This document shows positions 1 to 8,063 of a stretch of DNA of 64,000 bases, one piece after another (the first letter of the stretch is position 1; every line of letters starts with the position of its first letter). Where the stretch lies: positions 103,432 to 167,431 of the forward strand of contig NZ_JBHTIU010000081.1 of the NCBI RefSeq assembly GCF_042677205.1. Direction: 5' to 3'. The position numbers and the translations under genes were made by a program. The stretch is from Paenibacillus_L residui (GTDB lineage Bacteria; Bacillota; Bacilli; Paenibacillales; NBRC-103111). Under the pieces are notes generated by a model, which saw nothing but the letters and a program-made list of their open reading frames with translations, was not told the DNA's origin and made no database searches.

Positions 1-380
1 GTCTTCTTGAGCGATCTTAGATGCATCAGGATCTCGTTTTCAATACAACGGGCGGCAAAGGTGGCCAGTTTCGTCCCTTTGTCCGGGGAGAAGCTCTCGA
101 TAGCTTTAATCAGGCCGATCGTACCAATGGAGATCAAATCCTCCAGATCTTCGCCGGTGTTATCAAATTTTTTGACGATGTGAGCGACCAAACGCAGGTT
201 GTGTTCGATAAGCATGTTGCGGGAATGCTGGTCGCCCTGAGCCATTTGTTTCAGATGCCTCATTTCTTCCTCTTCGGTGAGCGGTTGGGGGAAAGCGTTG
301 TTTTTGACATAAGAGACGAGAAGCATCAGTTCCTTGATGAATAAAGCAATAGCCGTAAATAGGCCCGGCACATCTGTCAC
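1..380 (-). CDS. sigK: RNA polymerase sigma factor SigK (pro-sigma-K), 5' part only
   Basis: Mother-cell sigma factor of late sporulation, cut by the window edge after about 126 codons. Reading the minus strand from GTG at 380, behind an AGGAGG site, gives a protein starting MTDVPGLFTAIALF and continuing LLVSYVKNNAFPQPL, the arrangement of pro-sigma-K: a hydrophobic pro-sequence that SpoIVFB removes, then sigma region 2. Region 2 residues DLISIGTIGLIKAI and ARCIENEILMHLR are clear. The pro-sequence and the AFPQPL segment separate it from SigE. In some Bacillales sigK is split by a skin prophage; the visible part is uninterrupted, but the 3' half lies outside the window. Confidence 0.93.
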   Translation of the reverse strand, partial: MTDVPGLFTAIALFIKELMLLVSYVKNNAFPQPLTEEEEMRHLKQMAQGDQHSRNMLIEHNLRLVAHIVKKFDNTGEDLEDLISIGTIGLIKAIESFSPDKGTKLATFAARCIENEILMHLRSLKK

Positions 381-437
381 CTCCTGAGCGTTAGCGAAAC
401 AAGCCTGCCTCCTTGGCGTTTGTTCGACGAATATTAC

Positions 438-464
438 ATTGTATGTGGGCAAACGCCCAACCGT
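438..464 (-). promoter_or_regulatory. SigE/SigK-type promoter upstream of sigK
   Basis: On the minus strand an AC (463-464) is followed after 17 nt by CATACAAT (438-445). This fits the SigK pattern AC-N16/17-CATAnnnTA except for one base, and its -10 also equals the SigE consensus CATACAHT. sigK is transcribed first by SigE and then by SigK in B. subtilis. The spacer holds a perfect inverted repeat TGGGC-aaac-GCCCA (446-459), which could be a regulator site. No start site is proven. Confidence 0.45.
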
Positions 465-682
465 GCCTGTACGGTCGGGAAAAAAGCGGGATCTGACGGA
501 TGGGTTCTCCCAATCCGGGGGTTCCGAAATTTTCTTTTTCATACATAAGAGGAATTTTGAGGGGAATATAGAATACAAGTTAGTAACAACTATGGGTTTG
601 ACCGAGAGTTATGCTGCCGGTTATGTCTAGGCACAAAATATCTTGCAGAAAGGAGGGAAACTTAAGCTTTTTTCTTCATTTA

Positions 683-696
683 TGAAAACGCTTTAT
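683..696 (+). promoter_or_regulatory. cre-like CcpA site before the heparinase-family gene
   Basis: TGAAAACGCTTTAT matches the CcpA consensus TGWAARCGYTWNCW at all but one position. It lies about 70 bp before the gene at 768, so carbon catabolite repression of this polysaccharide-degrading enzyme is plausible. Confidence 0.5.
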
Positions 697-767
697 TAAT
701 CAAAAGACAGCTATTGAAACGCCTGCATATCTGCCTCAAATCAATTTGGAAAAAGGAGAGCTGGCGG

Positions 768-3700
768 ATGTTAAAAAAATGGTCTCTCATCGGATTGATC
801 TTTCTGATCGTTCAGACAAGCATAGTCGGATGGGCGGAAGCCCGGCCGGACGAAGCGAAGAAGCACGGGCAAACGCTCGCCTCGGAAACGATACGCCATT
901 ATACGGACAAGCAGGCTTATATTCCATGGAGCGCCCAGCCGCCCGTCATGGACGGCAGCCTCTCGGACCCGGCTTGGGCGAATGCCGCCGAGCTAAGCAA
1001 TTTTGTTACGGTTTACGATAACCGTCCTGCCGAACCGGACACGGTTGTCAAAGTAACCTATGATGATACCCATCTGTATGCGGCCATTCAAACCGGGAGG
1101 GAGGAGGAACCGTCCCTGGCCCAGGTAGACCTGATGATCAAGCCCCCGGGTGACGGCGAAGCCTATTATATCGTCAATGTGAAGAACGGAACGCTGAATT
1201 TACCATATCGGACTCAATGGGGGGAAGGAGCCGTATCGGTATCGGGAGCGACCGTTCGCCAGCAAATGACGGACGGAGTGTTTACCGCAGAAATTTCGAT
1301 TCCGTTCGCTTCTCTAGGCACAGGTCCGGTTCAAGCGGAGAAGCCATGGGGCTTCAATGCCGTCTTTGTGCACAAAATCAATACCAAACCGATGAGTTCA
1401 TGGGTACAGATGCGCAACTCGTATTTTGCGGACACAGGCGCCGCAACGATTACTTTCGTCGGCAATGTTGCGGATCACGGCCGCTTCGGCCGCCTGTACT
1501 TCCTGCCCGCACCTGCAACCGATTCGTTGAAGAAGGGGCCCAAGCGGGAGAAATCCGTCTGGATTCCGGAACAAACCGAGTTTACTTACGAGGGTTATAC
1601 CGACAAGCGATTTTCCTTCAAACGAAACGATATTCATATAAGTCAAAATACCGAAGTAACCCTGCGATGGGGGACGCCGTCGGGAGAATGGTCGGAGCTT
1701 GACCGTGTGCAGGTTGAACAGAACGGGGAGAGGTGGAGTATCGCCTTCAGCCATCCGGAAGCGAAGGAGGTAGGGCTGTACGGCCTGGAATTGATGGTGA
1801 AGCAGGGAAAGGCAGGAGAAGTCCGCACGGCCTTCATCATATTTGACCGGAAGGATTTGATCGATGCAGGAGACCGTCAGTATGCTGCTCTGAGGAAGGC
1901 GGAAGGTTCCCCGAAAATTCCCGTCCCTTGGTCGGCTCCTTCCGAGCAGGTACAGACGCTGTTGGAGCTGATCCCGGACAAAACCGGTTTTATTTTCACA
2001 GGGCTGCCGGATCATCCCGAGCTGAGACCCTACACTTTATATAACTGGGACCCGGAGCATCCGCACCAGATGACTTCCGCACATAGCGATCTCACCTATC
2101 CCAACGACCGATATAAAGAAGATAAAATAATGACCGCTCGCAACCGGAAAGGGGAGATAGTCGAGTATCCATATTATGAGGATGAGAACGGCAAAAAGTA
2201 TTTTATTACGGCCCATCTATGGTACAAGCAAAAGGACTACACCGTCCAGCAAACCGCCGCGGTGGCCAAGCAGGACCCGCTGGGCGCGGCGCGGCTTTTA
2301 TATCGTTTTGCCCAGGTGTATGAAGGCTATGTGCCGACCAATGACTACATGTGGCAGAACTATCCGCTGAATGCGGATTCCGGGCCTCCTTATGCTTATT
2401 GGGGCGGGGTCTGGTATCGCTGGTACACGGCCGATCTGAACAGCTTGAAGCCTCTTGTTCAGGCGTATGCGGATGTGAGCCGGACGGACGCCTTCGAACA
2501 ATTGAGCCGCGAGGTCGGCGAAGACGTGGAGAAGAAAATTGTGGAAGGGATGTTCCTTCCGTCCATCGATTTTACCAGATCATATCCTGTGTTAAACCAT
2601 AATATGGAATACAATAACTGGCTGGGAACGATCGAGCTGGGCAAAGCGCTCAACGATCCGAGCTATATTCATGAAGCGGTAGAGCTGGTGGAGAATTTCT
2701 CCATGGCAACTTATTTGTTTGACGGATTTTTCAAGGAAGTGACTTTCTCCTATCATAATCAATCCACCGGAGGCTTGGACCAAACGGTCCGTGCGCTTCA
2801 AGGCTGGACCGACCCGGCGGGCTATCTCTCGCCCAGAACCGGCCGCCGGCTGGAAAATCTGGACATGGGAAGCCGGTTCCCGGTGCTCGGCAAGGCTCAA
2901 GAGCTGCCCAACCTGATGGTTTATCCGGACGGCAAGTACTTCCCGATTATGGACACCTGGGCTAACCAGAAGGCCCCCGCACCGCAGCTTGACTCCGGCT
3001 CCCTGCTGCTTCCGGCATCCGGAATCGCCCGTTTGACCCGGGGAACTGGTAAGAGGGGAGAGACGGAATTTGGGTTGATCTATCCCTTCCCCGACATGAC
3101 GGTGGAGGAACAGACGGTAGGTTATCAATACTTCGGCAGCAGCGGAACGATTCAATTGGAGGCGAATTCGCCGGGCGAGAGAATTGTGTTCTCCTTTGAG
3201 ATTCCGTCGACCGATACTTATGAGATTGACTTGAAGCCTTTTAAAGCGGGCAGCTACGGACGCTATAACATTGCAATAGACGGGCAAACGCTTGCGGACA
3301 ATTATAACTTCTACAGCAAGACATCCGGAGTTCAAGACTATGAGACTCTTGGAACGATGCGGTTGGAGGGAGGCGTTCATCGGATCAGCTTCGAGAATGT
3401 CGGCAAGGACGAACTCTCCACGAATTATAAAATGGGGGTCGTCCGGCTTGCCCTGCTGGACGAAGAAGCGCAGCAAGCCAGAGACGGACAGACCCGCGGG
3501 GAGCCGGAGGAGGATCCGAGCCAGCTTTATCTATCCTTCGTGCCCAAATACGGGCATAACCATTACGATCCGTTGAATCTCGTCTTCTATGGAGAAAATC
3601 AGGAGCTGCTCCCGGATATCGGCTATACGCACACCTTGTACCGGCAGTGGACGACCTCGACGATGGCCCATAACACGGTTGTCGTGGACAGCAAAGATAT

Positions 3701-4940
3701 GAGCAAGACGGGGGAGGCCGTTCATGGGGGCCATATAGAGGTCTTCGCACCGGCGTCGGCGGGAATTCAGGTGATGAGGGCGCATCAGGAAACAGCCTAT
3801 CCGCAGACGGACGAATACAGCCGGGAGCCCTGGATGATCCGCTTCCCGGGGACGGATGGCGGGGGATACATTCTGGATATCTTCCGGGTGTCGGGCGGAA
3901 ACAGGCATGAATATACTCTGCAGGGGGATGCGAATCGGGACGGTCAATGGATCACGGACCTTGCGCTGGCCGATTACGGACCTTATTTGCTGCCGCCGGG
4001 GACGGAGGTCGTTGAGCCGGTAGGAGAGAATGATCCGGGAAGCGCCGAAGGGCATTACTACGGGTATATTTACGTTCGGGATGTCAAGCGTGCCGCTCTG
4101 CCCGATGGTCGGTTTGAAGTTACTCTAAAGACAAGCGAGAACGGTCAGGCCCGGGGGAATATGAAAATCATCGGCCGCGCAGATCCCGGGAGCAACGAGT
4201 TGTTTATCGGCCAATCGCCTTCTCTCCGCTCCACCCGGTTGTACGGAACCAGTCAAGACATTAACAGTGAAGCGGTGAAGCACTGGATGCCGAAGCTGGT
4301 GCTGAGAAGAGAAGGTAACCGGCTGAACAGCCATTTTGTTACGGTCATGGAGCCTTATGCATCCGGAGCGGCTGCTAGAATCTCAGCGGTCGAAAGGCTG
4401 ACCCCGGACAGCTCTGCCGAAGGGGCAGTAGCGGTGGAGATTTCCTACGGAGATTATAAGGACATCATATTAAGCTCGCCCCGTTCCGAGGATTCTCTAG
4501 TCATCGGGGATATGATTTTGCAAGGAAAGATGGGAATTATTCGCTTGAAAAATGGCCAGGTGGAGGAGATGACCTTGATCGGCGGGACTTTGCTGCGGAA
4601 AGGAGAGGCTCAATTGACCGGTTCCGGCCCTGTAACAGGATCGGTGAGCGAGGTATGGCGGCAGGCCGACGGGCATCCTGTGGACGGTTTCCTCGTCGAT
4701 ATGGAAGTGCCGGATACGATGAAAGGAAGCTATATCGTCATTACTCATCCGGATCAATCCGCTCACGGCTACAAAATTAAAGAGCTTCAGCGGCAGAATG
4801 GACAAACCTTGATCCAAACCGACGGAATCGATCCCGGTTTTGCGATAGGTGCAGGCGGGCAGTCCGGGTTGAAATTTTACCCGTTTACTAGCTGGAGCGG
4901 ACCCCATACCTTCCGAATTGAAAACATAGAGAGGCGTTAA
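768..4940 (+). CDS. Secreted heparinase II/III-family polysaccharide lyase-like protein with CBM9-like N-terminus
   Basis: Predicted exported 1390-residue protein. The chosen ATG at 768 follows an AAAGGAGAG site; an in-frame TTG at 714 has no ribosome site. Residues 1-25 form a signal peptide ending WAEA. About 45-245 resembles the CBM9-like domain (WSAQPPVMDGSLSDPAW, then VKVTYDDTHLYAAI). The middle contains an alpha/alpha-toroid-like part (EYNNWLGTIELGKAL) and about 850-1150 a beta-sandwich with YGHNHYDPLNLVFYG (near 930) and AHNTVVVDS, hallmarks of heparinase II/III-type lyases. Such lyases beta-eliminate uronic-acid polysaccharides; the substrate here is unknown. A uronate isomerase lies 1 kb downstream on the other strand. 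It ends in its own terminator and appears monocistronic. Confidence 0.82.
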   Translation: MLKKWSLIGLIFLIVQTSIVGWAEARPDEAKKHGQTLASETIRHYTDKQAYIPWSAQPPVMDGSLSDPAWANAAELSNFVTVYDNRPAEPDTVVKVTYDDTHLYAAIQTGREEEPSLAQVDLMIKPPGDGEAYYIVNVKNGTLNLPYRTQWGEGAVSVSGATVRQQMTDGVFTAEISIPFASLGTGPVQAEKPWGFNAVFVHKINTKPMSSWVQMRNSYFADTGAATITFVGNVADHGRFGRLYFLPAPATDSLKKGPKREKSVWIPEQTEFTYEGYTDKRFSFKRNDIHISQNTEVTLRWGTPSGEWSELDRVQVEQNGERWSIAFSHPEAKEVGLYGLELMVKQGKAGEVRTAFIIFDRKDLIDAGDRQYAALRKAEGSPKIPVPWSAPSEQVQTLLELIPDKTGFIFTGLPDHPELRPYTLYNWDPEHPHQMTSAHSDLTYPNDRYKEDKIMTARNRKGEIVEYPYYEDENGKKYFITAHLWYKQKDYTVQQTAAVAKQDPLGAARLLYRFAQVYEGYVPTNDYMWQNYPLNADSGPPYAYWGGVWYRWYTADLNSLKPLVQAYADVSRTDAFEQLSREVGEDVEKKIVEGMFLPSIDFTRSYPVLNHNMEYNNWLGTIELGKALNDPSYIHEAVELVENFSMATYLFDGFFKEVTFSYHNQSTGGLDQTVRALQGWTDPAGYLSPRTGRRLENLDMGSRFPVLGKAQELPNLMVYPDGKYFPIMDTWANQKAPAPQLDSGSLLLPASGIARLTRGTGKRGETEFGLIYPFPDMTVEEQTVGYQYFGSSGTIQLEANSPGERIVFSFEIPSTDTYEIDLKPFKAGSYGRYNIAIDGQTLADNYNFYSKTSGVQDYETLGTMRLEGGVHRISFENVGKDELSTNYKMGVVRLALLDEEAQQARDGQTRGEPEEDPSQLYLSFVPKYGHNHYDPLNLVFYGENQELLPDIGYTHTLYRQWTTSTMAHNTVVVDSKDMSKTGEAVHGGHIEVFAPASAGIQVMRAHQETAYPQTDEYSREPWMIRFPGTDGGGYILDIFRVSGGNRHEYTLQGDANRDGQWITDLALADYGPYLLPPGTEVVEPVGENDPGSAEGHYYGYIYVRDVKRAALPDGRFEVTLKTSENGQARGNMKIIGRADPGSNELFIGQSPSLRSTRLYGTSQDINSEAVKHWMPKLVLRREGNRLNSHFVTVMEPYASGAAARISAVERLTPDSSAEGAVAVEISYGDYKDIILSSPRSEDSLVIGDMILQGKMGIIRLKNGQVEEMTLIGGTLLRKGEAQLTGSGPVTGSVSEVWRQADGHPVDGFLVDMEVPDTMKGSYIVITHPDQSAHGYKIKELQRQNGQTLIQTDGIDPGFAIGAGGQSGLKFYPFTSWSGPHTFRIENIERR

Positions 4941-4950
4941 TAGGGAAATC

Positions 4951-5001
4951 AGCAGGGTGTTCCTCGTCGGGAGCGCCCTGCTGCATATTTTGTGTTTTTT
5001 T
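4951..5001 (+). terminator. Intrinsic terminator of the heparinase-family gene
   Basis: Nine-pair stem AGCAGGGTG / CGCCCTGCT (4951-4959 with 4974-4982), followed by a T-rich stretch ending in seven Ts. Confidence 0.85.
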
Positions 5002-5035
5002 ACAAGACTCTCCTCGCAAAATAATGTATGAGCAG

Positions 5036-5239
5036 TTTGGTTTTAACGGCCCCCAGAGGCCTTAATTACTCGAGAAGAGCCTTTTCGGTAACTTTAACGG
5101 ACCCCAAAGACCTTATTACCCAAAAATGCACGCGAAAGTAGGAGAATTCAAAGCAATAAGCGCAACTGTTTCCGTTAGTCCGAAAAAAACTCCTATTTTG
5201 ACGAAGTAAGGTCTCCCAGTTCCGTTACATTTTCGCTGT
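5036..5239. repeat. Dispersed repeat family 1, copy A
   Basis: About 204 bp closely matching 35917-36119. Both copies begin GGTTTTAACGG, share CGCGAAAGTAGGAGAATTC, AATAAGCGCAACTGTTTCCG and TCCCAGTTCCGTTACATTTT, and end CGCTGT. TTTTAACGG occurs twice in direct orientation in the left half and its complement CCGTTA twice in the right half, so the unit can fold back on itself. No open frame is shared. The copy starts about 35 bp after the terminator T-run of the preceding gene. Confidence 0.85.
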
Positions 5240-5364
5240 GGCTGGTTTCATGGATAGAATAAAGAATTCGGGGGGCGGGAGTTTCTGCGTTTGAATCCTC
5301 ATTTTACAGGCATATACTAATGAAAAATGAATTCGCAGGAATTTACAACTGAAGGGGGAGTACG

Positions 5365-5550
5365 TTGATATACTTTGGAGTTTTCTTCATCCTGTTCGGG
5401 CTGCTGTCCGCCTGCTTTCCCAAGTCCGTGGCTATGTGGATCGGACCGGAATCGGAGCGGATAACGGCCAATGCGGGTTATTGGAAGTGGGGAAGGGTTT
5501 GGGGCGGCTTCTTTGCTTGCTTCGGTGCGATCATCCTGCTTCTCGGGTGA
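5365..5550 (+). CDS. Small membrane protein, 61 aa, function unknown
   Basis: Starts at TTG 5365 behind GAAGGGGGAG. Residues 2-22 are hydrophobic (MIYFGVFFILFGLLSACF), a short polar loop follows with a Trp/Gly-rich stretch (YWKWGRVWGG), and residues 45-61 form a second membrane segment ending IILLLG. This looks like the small two-helix membrane proteins common in Paenibacillus (DUF6199-like), but I cannot assign a function. It ends before a bidirectional terminator shared with the convergent uronate isomerase gene. Confidence 0.6.
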   Translation: MIYFGVFFILFGLLSACFPKSVAMWIGPESERITANAGYWKWGRVWGGFFACFGAIILLLG

Positions 5551-5596
5551 ATGAGGCAAACAAGGCTTCTTCGTCTAAAATCCTCACAGGAATGGA

Positions 5597-5629
5597 AAGG
5601 CTCACAACTCCGCGGGAATTGCGAGCCTT
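5597..5629. terminator. Bidirectional terminator between the small membrane protein and uronate isomerase genes
   Basis: AAGGCTCACAACTCC pairs with GGGAATTGCGAGCCTT around a short loop. T-rich sequence flanks it on both strands, fitting the convergent arrangement. Confidence 0.75.
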
Positions 5630-5650
5630 ATTCTTATGATAATGTTGGCA

Positions 5651-6916
5651 TTAGGAAAGGGCCGGATCCGGTCTGCCTAGGAATTTCCAGAAAGTTCCAC
5701 CCGATAAATCCTCCACGTCCCTGCGGATTTCATCCTCTTCTAACCGCCAGCCGGCGTCGAACAGGTCCCCGTACTTATCGCACAGCACCTTGGCGATGAT
5801 GGTTCGGGAGTGATCCCACTTGTATAGAAGCTGATCCAGAATGCGGCAGTCGGAATGCTGAGGAATAACACTGCCGCCCAGCAATTCCAGACGCATGCGG
5901 GTAATTTCTTCTATCAGGCTCGGGTTGTTCAGGAACCACCAGCAGCCGAATACGAGAAGGTTGCGGTTCTTCCTGGCCGTTACCGCCAGCTCGTGCTGAT
6001 TCTCCCGGGACAGCATAGTAACGAGAAACTTGTTGTCCGGATATCGGCTGACTATTCGTTCCACAGCCCCGATATCGCTCTTGCCCACACTGTCACCGGC
6101 GTCTCTGAGGGCCGGATTGACTTTGCGCTTCACTCCTATCATCATGGCGAAAGGAATGCCTGCTTCGCGGGTAACGGGAATGATGCACTCATCGATAATC
6201 GTTCCCCGGACCGAAGCCTCGGGATAAGCGAAATCGGACGGGAGCGAGACCGCCATATACAACGGATCCATCCGCTTGATCCAATCCTTGAGGAAACGGC
6301 GGATTTCCGCCAGAGTTTGCTCGTTCAAGTCTTCCGTAACGTTATATCCCTGATCCTTGAGCTTGCTCCAGCTCGTATCCCACAGGTTAAGCAGAGGATC
6401 GATTCTTAAAGCTGCCTGGAAGCGGGAATCCTGGCGGATGCCTCTATCCCATTGAGCCCGCTCGTAGTCATCGAAAGGATCGTTCGTCATGACGACGGTC
6501 TTCACTTTGGCCAATTCCATAATCCGGTTAATATGCTCCTCCGCCGTTACCGAACGGAAATAGGCGCGATATTCATTCAGATCCCGCTTGGACAAGTCAA
6601 ATCCGAGCCTGTTCAATACGGTGACGACGCCGCGGCATGCTTCGCTATAAGGGGAATGTTCGATAAATAGGGTCTGCCAAATAAGGTCGGCTTGCTCTTG
6701 TTTGGTCATGCTCCAGAATTGCTCATAAGGCAAATCCGGGCGGAACCTCATGGTCTCGGCAATTAAATAATGATATGTAAGCAGCTCGTCGATTCCCCAC
6801 AGCAGCAAATCGCCGAAGGATTCCGCAAAGAGATGGGTATGAATGTCGGTGACCGGACAATGGGCTACCGTTTCTTTCACGAAGTCGTTCAACTGTTCTT
6901 TGGTCCGTATAGTCAT
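5651..6916 (-). CDS. uxaC: Uronate (glucuronate) isomerase, BH0493-type
   Basis: 421-residue amidohydrolase-fold enzyme that interconverts D-glucuronate and D-fructuronate (or the galacturonate pair) in uronate catabolism. The metal-binding motif DIHTHLF is at residues 24-30 (His26, His28). By memory of the sequence, it strongly resembles the structurally characterised Bacillus halodurans BH0493 (FWxMxKxEQADLIW, CRGV, VMTNDPFDD, ENQHEL, FGCWWF, IPQHSD), which is shorter than classical UxaC of about 470 residues. Start ATG 6916 has a GAAGGAGGA site. No uronate reductase or dehydratase genes are adjacent; the lyase-like protein at 768-4940 may supply uronic acids. Confidence 0.88.
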   Translation of the reverse strand: MTIRTKEQLNDFVKETVAHCPVTDIHTHLFAESFGDLLLWGIDELLTYHYLIAETMRFRPDLPYEQFWSMTKQEQADLIWQTLFIEHSPYSEACRGVVTVLNRLGFDLSKRDLNEYRAYFRSVTAEEHINRIMELAKVKTVVMTNDPFDDYERAQWDRGIRQDSRFQAALRIDPLLNLWDTSWSKLKDQGYNVTEDLNEQTLAEIRRFLKDWIKRMDPLYMAVSLPSDFAYPEASVRGTIIDECIIPVTREAGIPFAMMIGVKRKVNPALRDAGDSVGKSDIGAVERIVSRYPDNKFLVTMLSRENQHELAVTARKNRNLLVFGCWWFLNNPSLIEEITRMRLELLGGSVIPQHSDCRILDQLLYKWDHSRTIIAKVLCDKYGDLFDAGWRLEEDEIRRDVEDLSGGTFWKFLGRPDPALS

Positions 6917-6983
6917 ATGTCATTCCTCCTTCACAATACTTCCTATTATATCATTTTTCGTAGAATAGGCGTATGACTCATTT

Positions 6984-7010
6984 ACGATCTAATAGCGTCT
7001 GCATACGATA
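6984..7010 (+). promoter_or_regulatory. SigK-type promoter for the 25-residue peptide gene
   Basis: AC (6984-6985), 16 nt, then CATACGATA (7002-7010), an exact fit to the SigK consensus AC-N16/17-CATAnnnTA. It lies about 65 bp before the ATG at 7074, suggesting late mother-cell expression. Confidence 0.5.
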
Positions 7011-7073
7011 TTGTAATATGCTGAGGAATACCATTTCCCCTATCATCAGGGAGAAAGACAGAGGTAGCTGTCC

Positions 7074-7151
7074 ATGAAACGGGAAGCGGAAACGATTCTA
7101 ATTCTTATCCTGTTTATTTTGCTGGTGATCCTGCTCGTTGTGTTCTTATAA
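7074..7151 (+). CDS. Small hydrophobic peptide (25 aa), probably sporulation-expressed
   Basis: Encodes MKREAETILI, then a run of Leu, Ile, Val and Phe ending VVFL: one charged N-terminal cap and one membrane helix. GAGGT lies about 9 nt before the ATG. It is bracketed by a SigK-type promoter and a strong terminator, so it looks like a complete monocistronic unit. Comparable tiny membrane peptides of spore formers (YjcZ-type) are synthesised during sporulation, but I see no diagnostic motif. A type I toxin is an alternative; no antisense RNA is evident. Confidence 0.55.
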   Translation: MKREAETILILILFILLVILLVVFL

Positions 7152-7159
7152 AAATCTCT

Positions 7160-7205
7160 CGCAAACGAAAACCGGCCTGCTGCGGGCCGGTTTTTCGTTT
7201 GCGTG
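7160..7205. terminator. Strong bidirectional terminator
   Basis: CGCAAACGAAAACCGGCC and GGGCCGGTTTTTCGTTTGCG form a long near-perfect hairpin. It separates the 25-residue peptide gene from the convergent DUF1657 gene. Confidence 0.85.
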
Positions 7206-7208
7206 CCA

Positions 7209-7415
7209 TTAAAATCCTTTGTATTGAGGTTCTTCATTCTCCAACTGCTGAACGCGGTTCGCCAGTTGATCAATCACTTGTTGGGTTGTTTTCGAAGCAT
7301 TTTCAAATAATGTTTTAGCTTCCTGATTTTGCGTGTTCAGAGCGAATTGCTCCAGACTGGCTTGAGCGCTCTTTAAGGATGCGACGCAAGTTTTTACTTG
7401 AGAAGATACGGTCAC
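7209..7415 (-). CDS. DUF1657 family protein, sporulation-associated
   Basis: 68-residue protein starting at GTG 7415 behind GGGAGGTG. It begins MTVSSQVKTC and ends LENEEPQYKGF, the characteristic tail of DUF1657 proteins, with a helical Gln/Ala-rich middle. In many spore formers DUF1657 genes sit in spoVA-type clusters (including the mobile spoVA-2mob type) and are expressed in the forespore; the molecular role is unclear. Here the gene is divergent from spoVAC. A 94-codon upstream extension lacks a ribosome site and is not used. Confidence 0.85.
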   Translation of the reverse strand: MTVSSQVKTCVASLKSAQASLEQFALNTQNQEAKTLFENASKTTQQVIDQLANRVQQLENEEPQYKGF

Positions 7416-7454
7416 AGGCTGCACCTCCCTGCAATAGTTTAAAAAACCCTCCAT

Positions 7455-7484
7455 TAATATTTGCTGTCCGCGGCAAAAACATAC
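7455..7484 (-). promoter_or_regulatory. Candidate SigG promoter for the DUF1657 gene
   Basis: On the minus strand GTATG (7480-7484) is followed after 18 nt by AATATTA (7455-7461), close to the SigG pattern GHATR-N18-CATnnTA with a mismatch in the first -10 base. Forespore expression agrees with the neighbouring spoVA genes. A CATTTTA -10-like box at 7536-7542 could serve spoVAC, but I see no matching -35. Confidence 0.35.
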
Positions 7485-7580
7485 CCTGACCAAAATTCAT
7501 AAGCAGAGAAGGTTTGGCAAATAATTTAAGCAGAGCATTTTAGGTGAAATGATGATTAGAGTCCAGGGAGGTTATTGGGT

Positions 7581-8063
7581 ATGAATGTCAAAGCTAAAAA
7601 GAAATTTACACCGACGATGCAGGAATACCAGGCTTTGGCTAAGCATAAAGAGCCGCCGCGCCCCATTCTGAGAAATTGTATCCTTGCTTTTGTGGTGGGA
7701 GGGTTAATCTGTGTTATAGGACAGGCCCTTATGTTCATGTTTCAGATTTATTTCGGTTTTCCCAAGGAAGAGGCGGGGAACCCGACCGTGGCTGTTTTGA
7801 TTTTTATATCCGTAGTGCTAACCTGTCTGGGAGTGTATGACAAAATAGCCCAGTGGGCGGGAGCCGGAACAGCCGTACCGGTAACCGGATTTGCCAACTC
7901 GATGTGTTCTGCCGCCCTGGAGCATCGAAGCGAGGGAATTGTGCTGGGAGTAGGCGGAAATATGTTCAAGCTGGCCGGATCGGTCATCGTATTCGGGACC
8001 GTGGCCGCCTTCGTTATTGGCTTGCTAAGGCTGTTGTTCCTGGGGACGGGAGGAGGATCCTAG
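7581..8063 (+). CDS. spoVAC: Stage V sporulation protein AC
   Basis: 160-residue inner-membrane protein of the SpoVA channel that moves Ca-dipicolinate into the forespore and releases it in germination; SpoVAC is regarded as the mechanosensitive channel part. Four to five hydrophobic segments are visible, with family blocks ILAFVVGGLICVIGQ, VPVTGFANSMCSAALEH and GVGGNMFKLAGSV. ATG 7581 follows AGGGAGG with good spacing; a TTG two codons upstream is possible. The stop overlaps the next start. Confidence 0.95.
   Translation: MNVKAKKKFTPTMQEYQALAKHKEPPRPILRNCILAFVVGGLICVIGQALMFMFQIYFGFPKEEAGNPTVAVLIFISVVLTCLGVYDKIAQWAGAGTAVPVTGFANSMCSAALEHRSEGIVLGVGGNMFKLAGSVIVFGTVAAFVIGLLRLLFLGTGGGS

Larger units (their letters stand above)
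381..767. other. Divergent control region between sigK and the heparinase-family gene
   Basis: 387 bp without a convincing gene. It holds the sporulation-type promoter of sigK on the minus strand and a cre-like site on the plus strand. An AAAGGAGGG near 650 resembles a ribosome site but leads only to a five-codon frame. A 63-codon frame at 439-630 has no ribosome site and an unlikely composition. Confidence 0.6.

Noticed and set aside
1..380. Skin-type prophage interruption of sigK
   Set aside because: The visible reading frame is continuous to the window edge; the remainder cannot be judged.
439..630. 63-codon frame upstream of the heparinase-family gene
   Set aside because: No ribosome site, product unlike a protein, and it overlaps the sigK promoter region.
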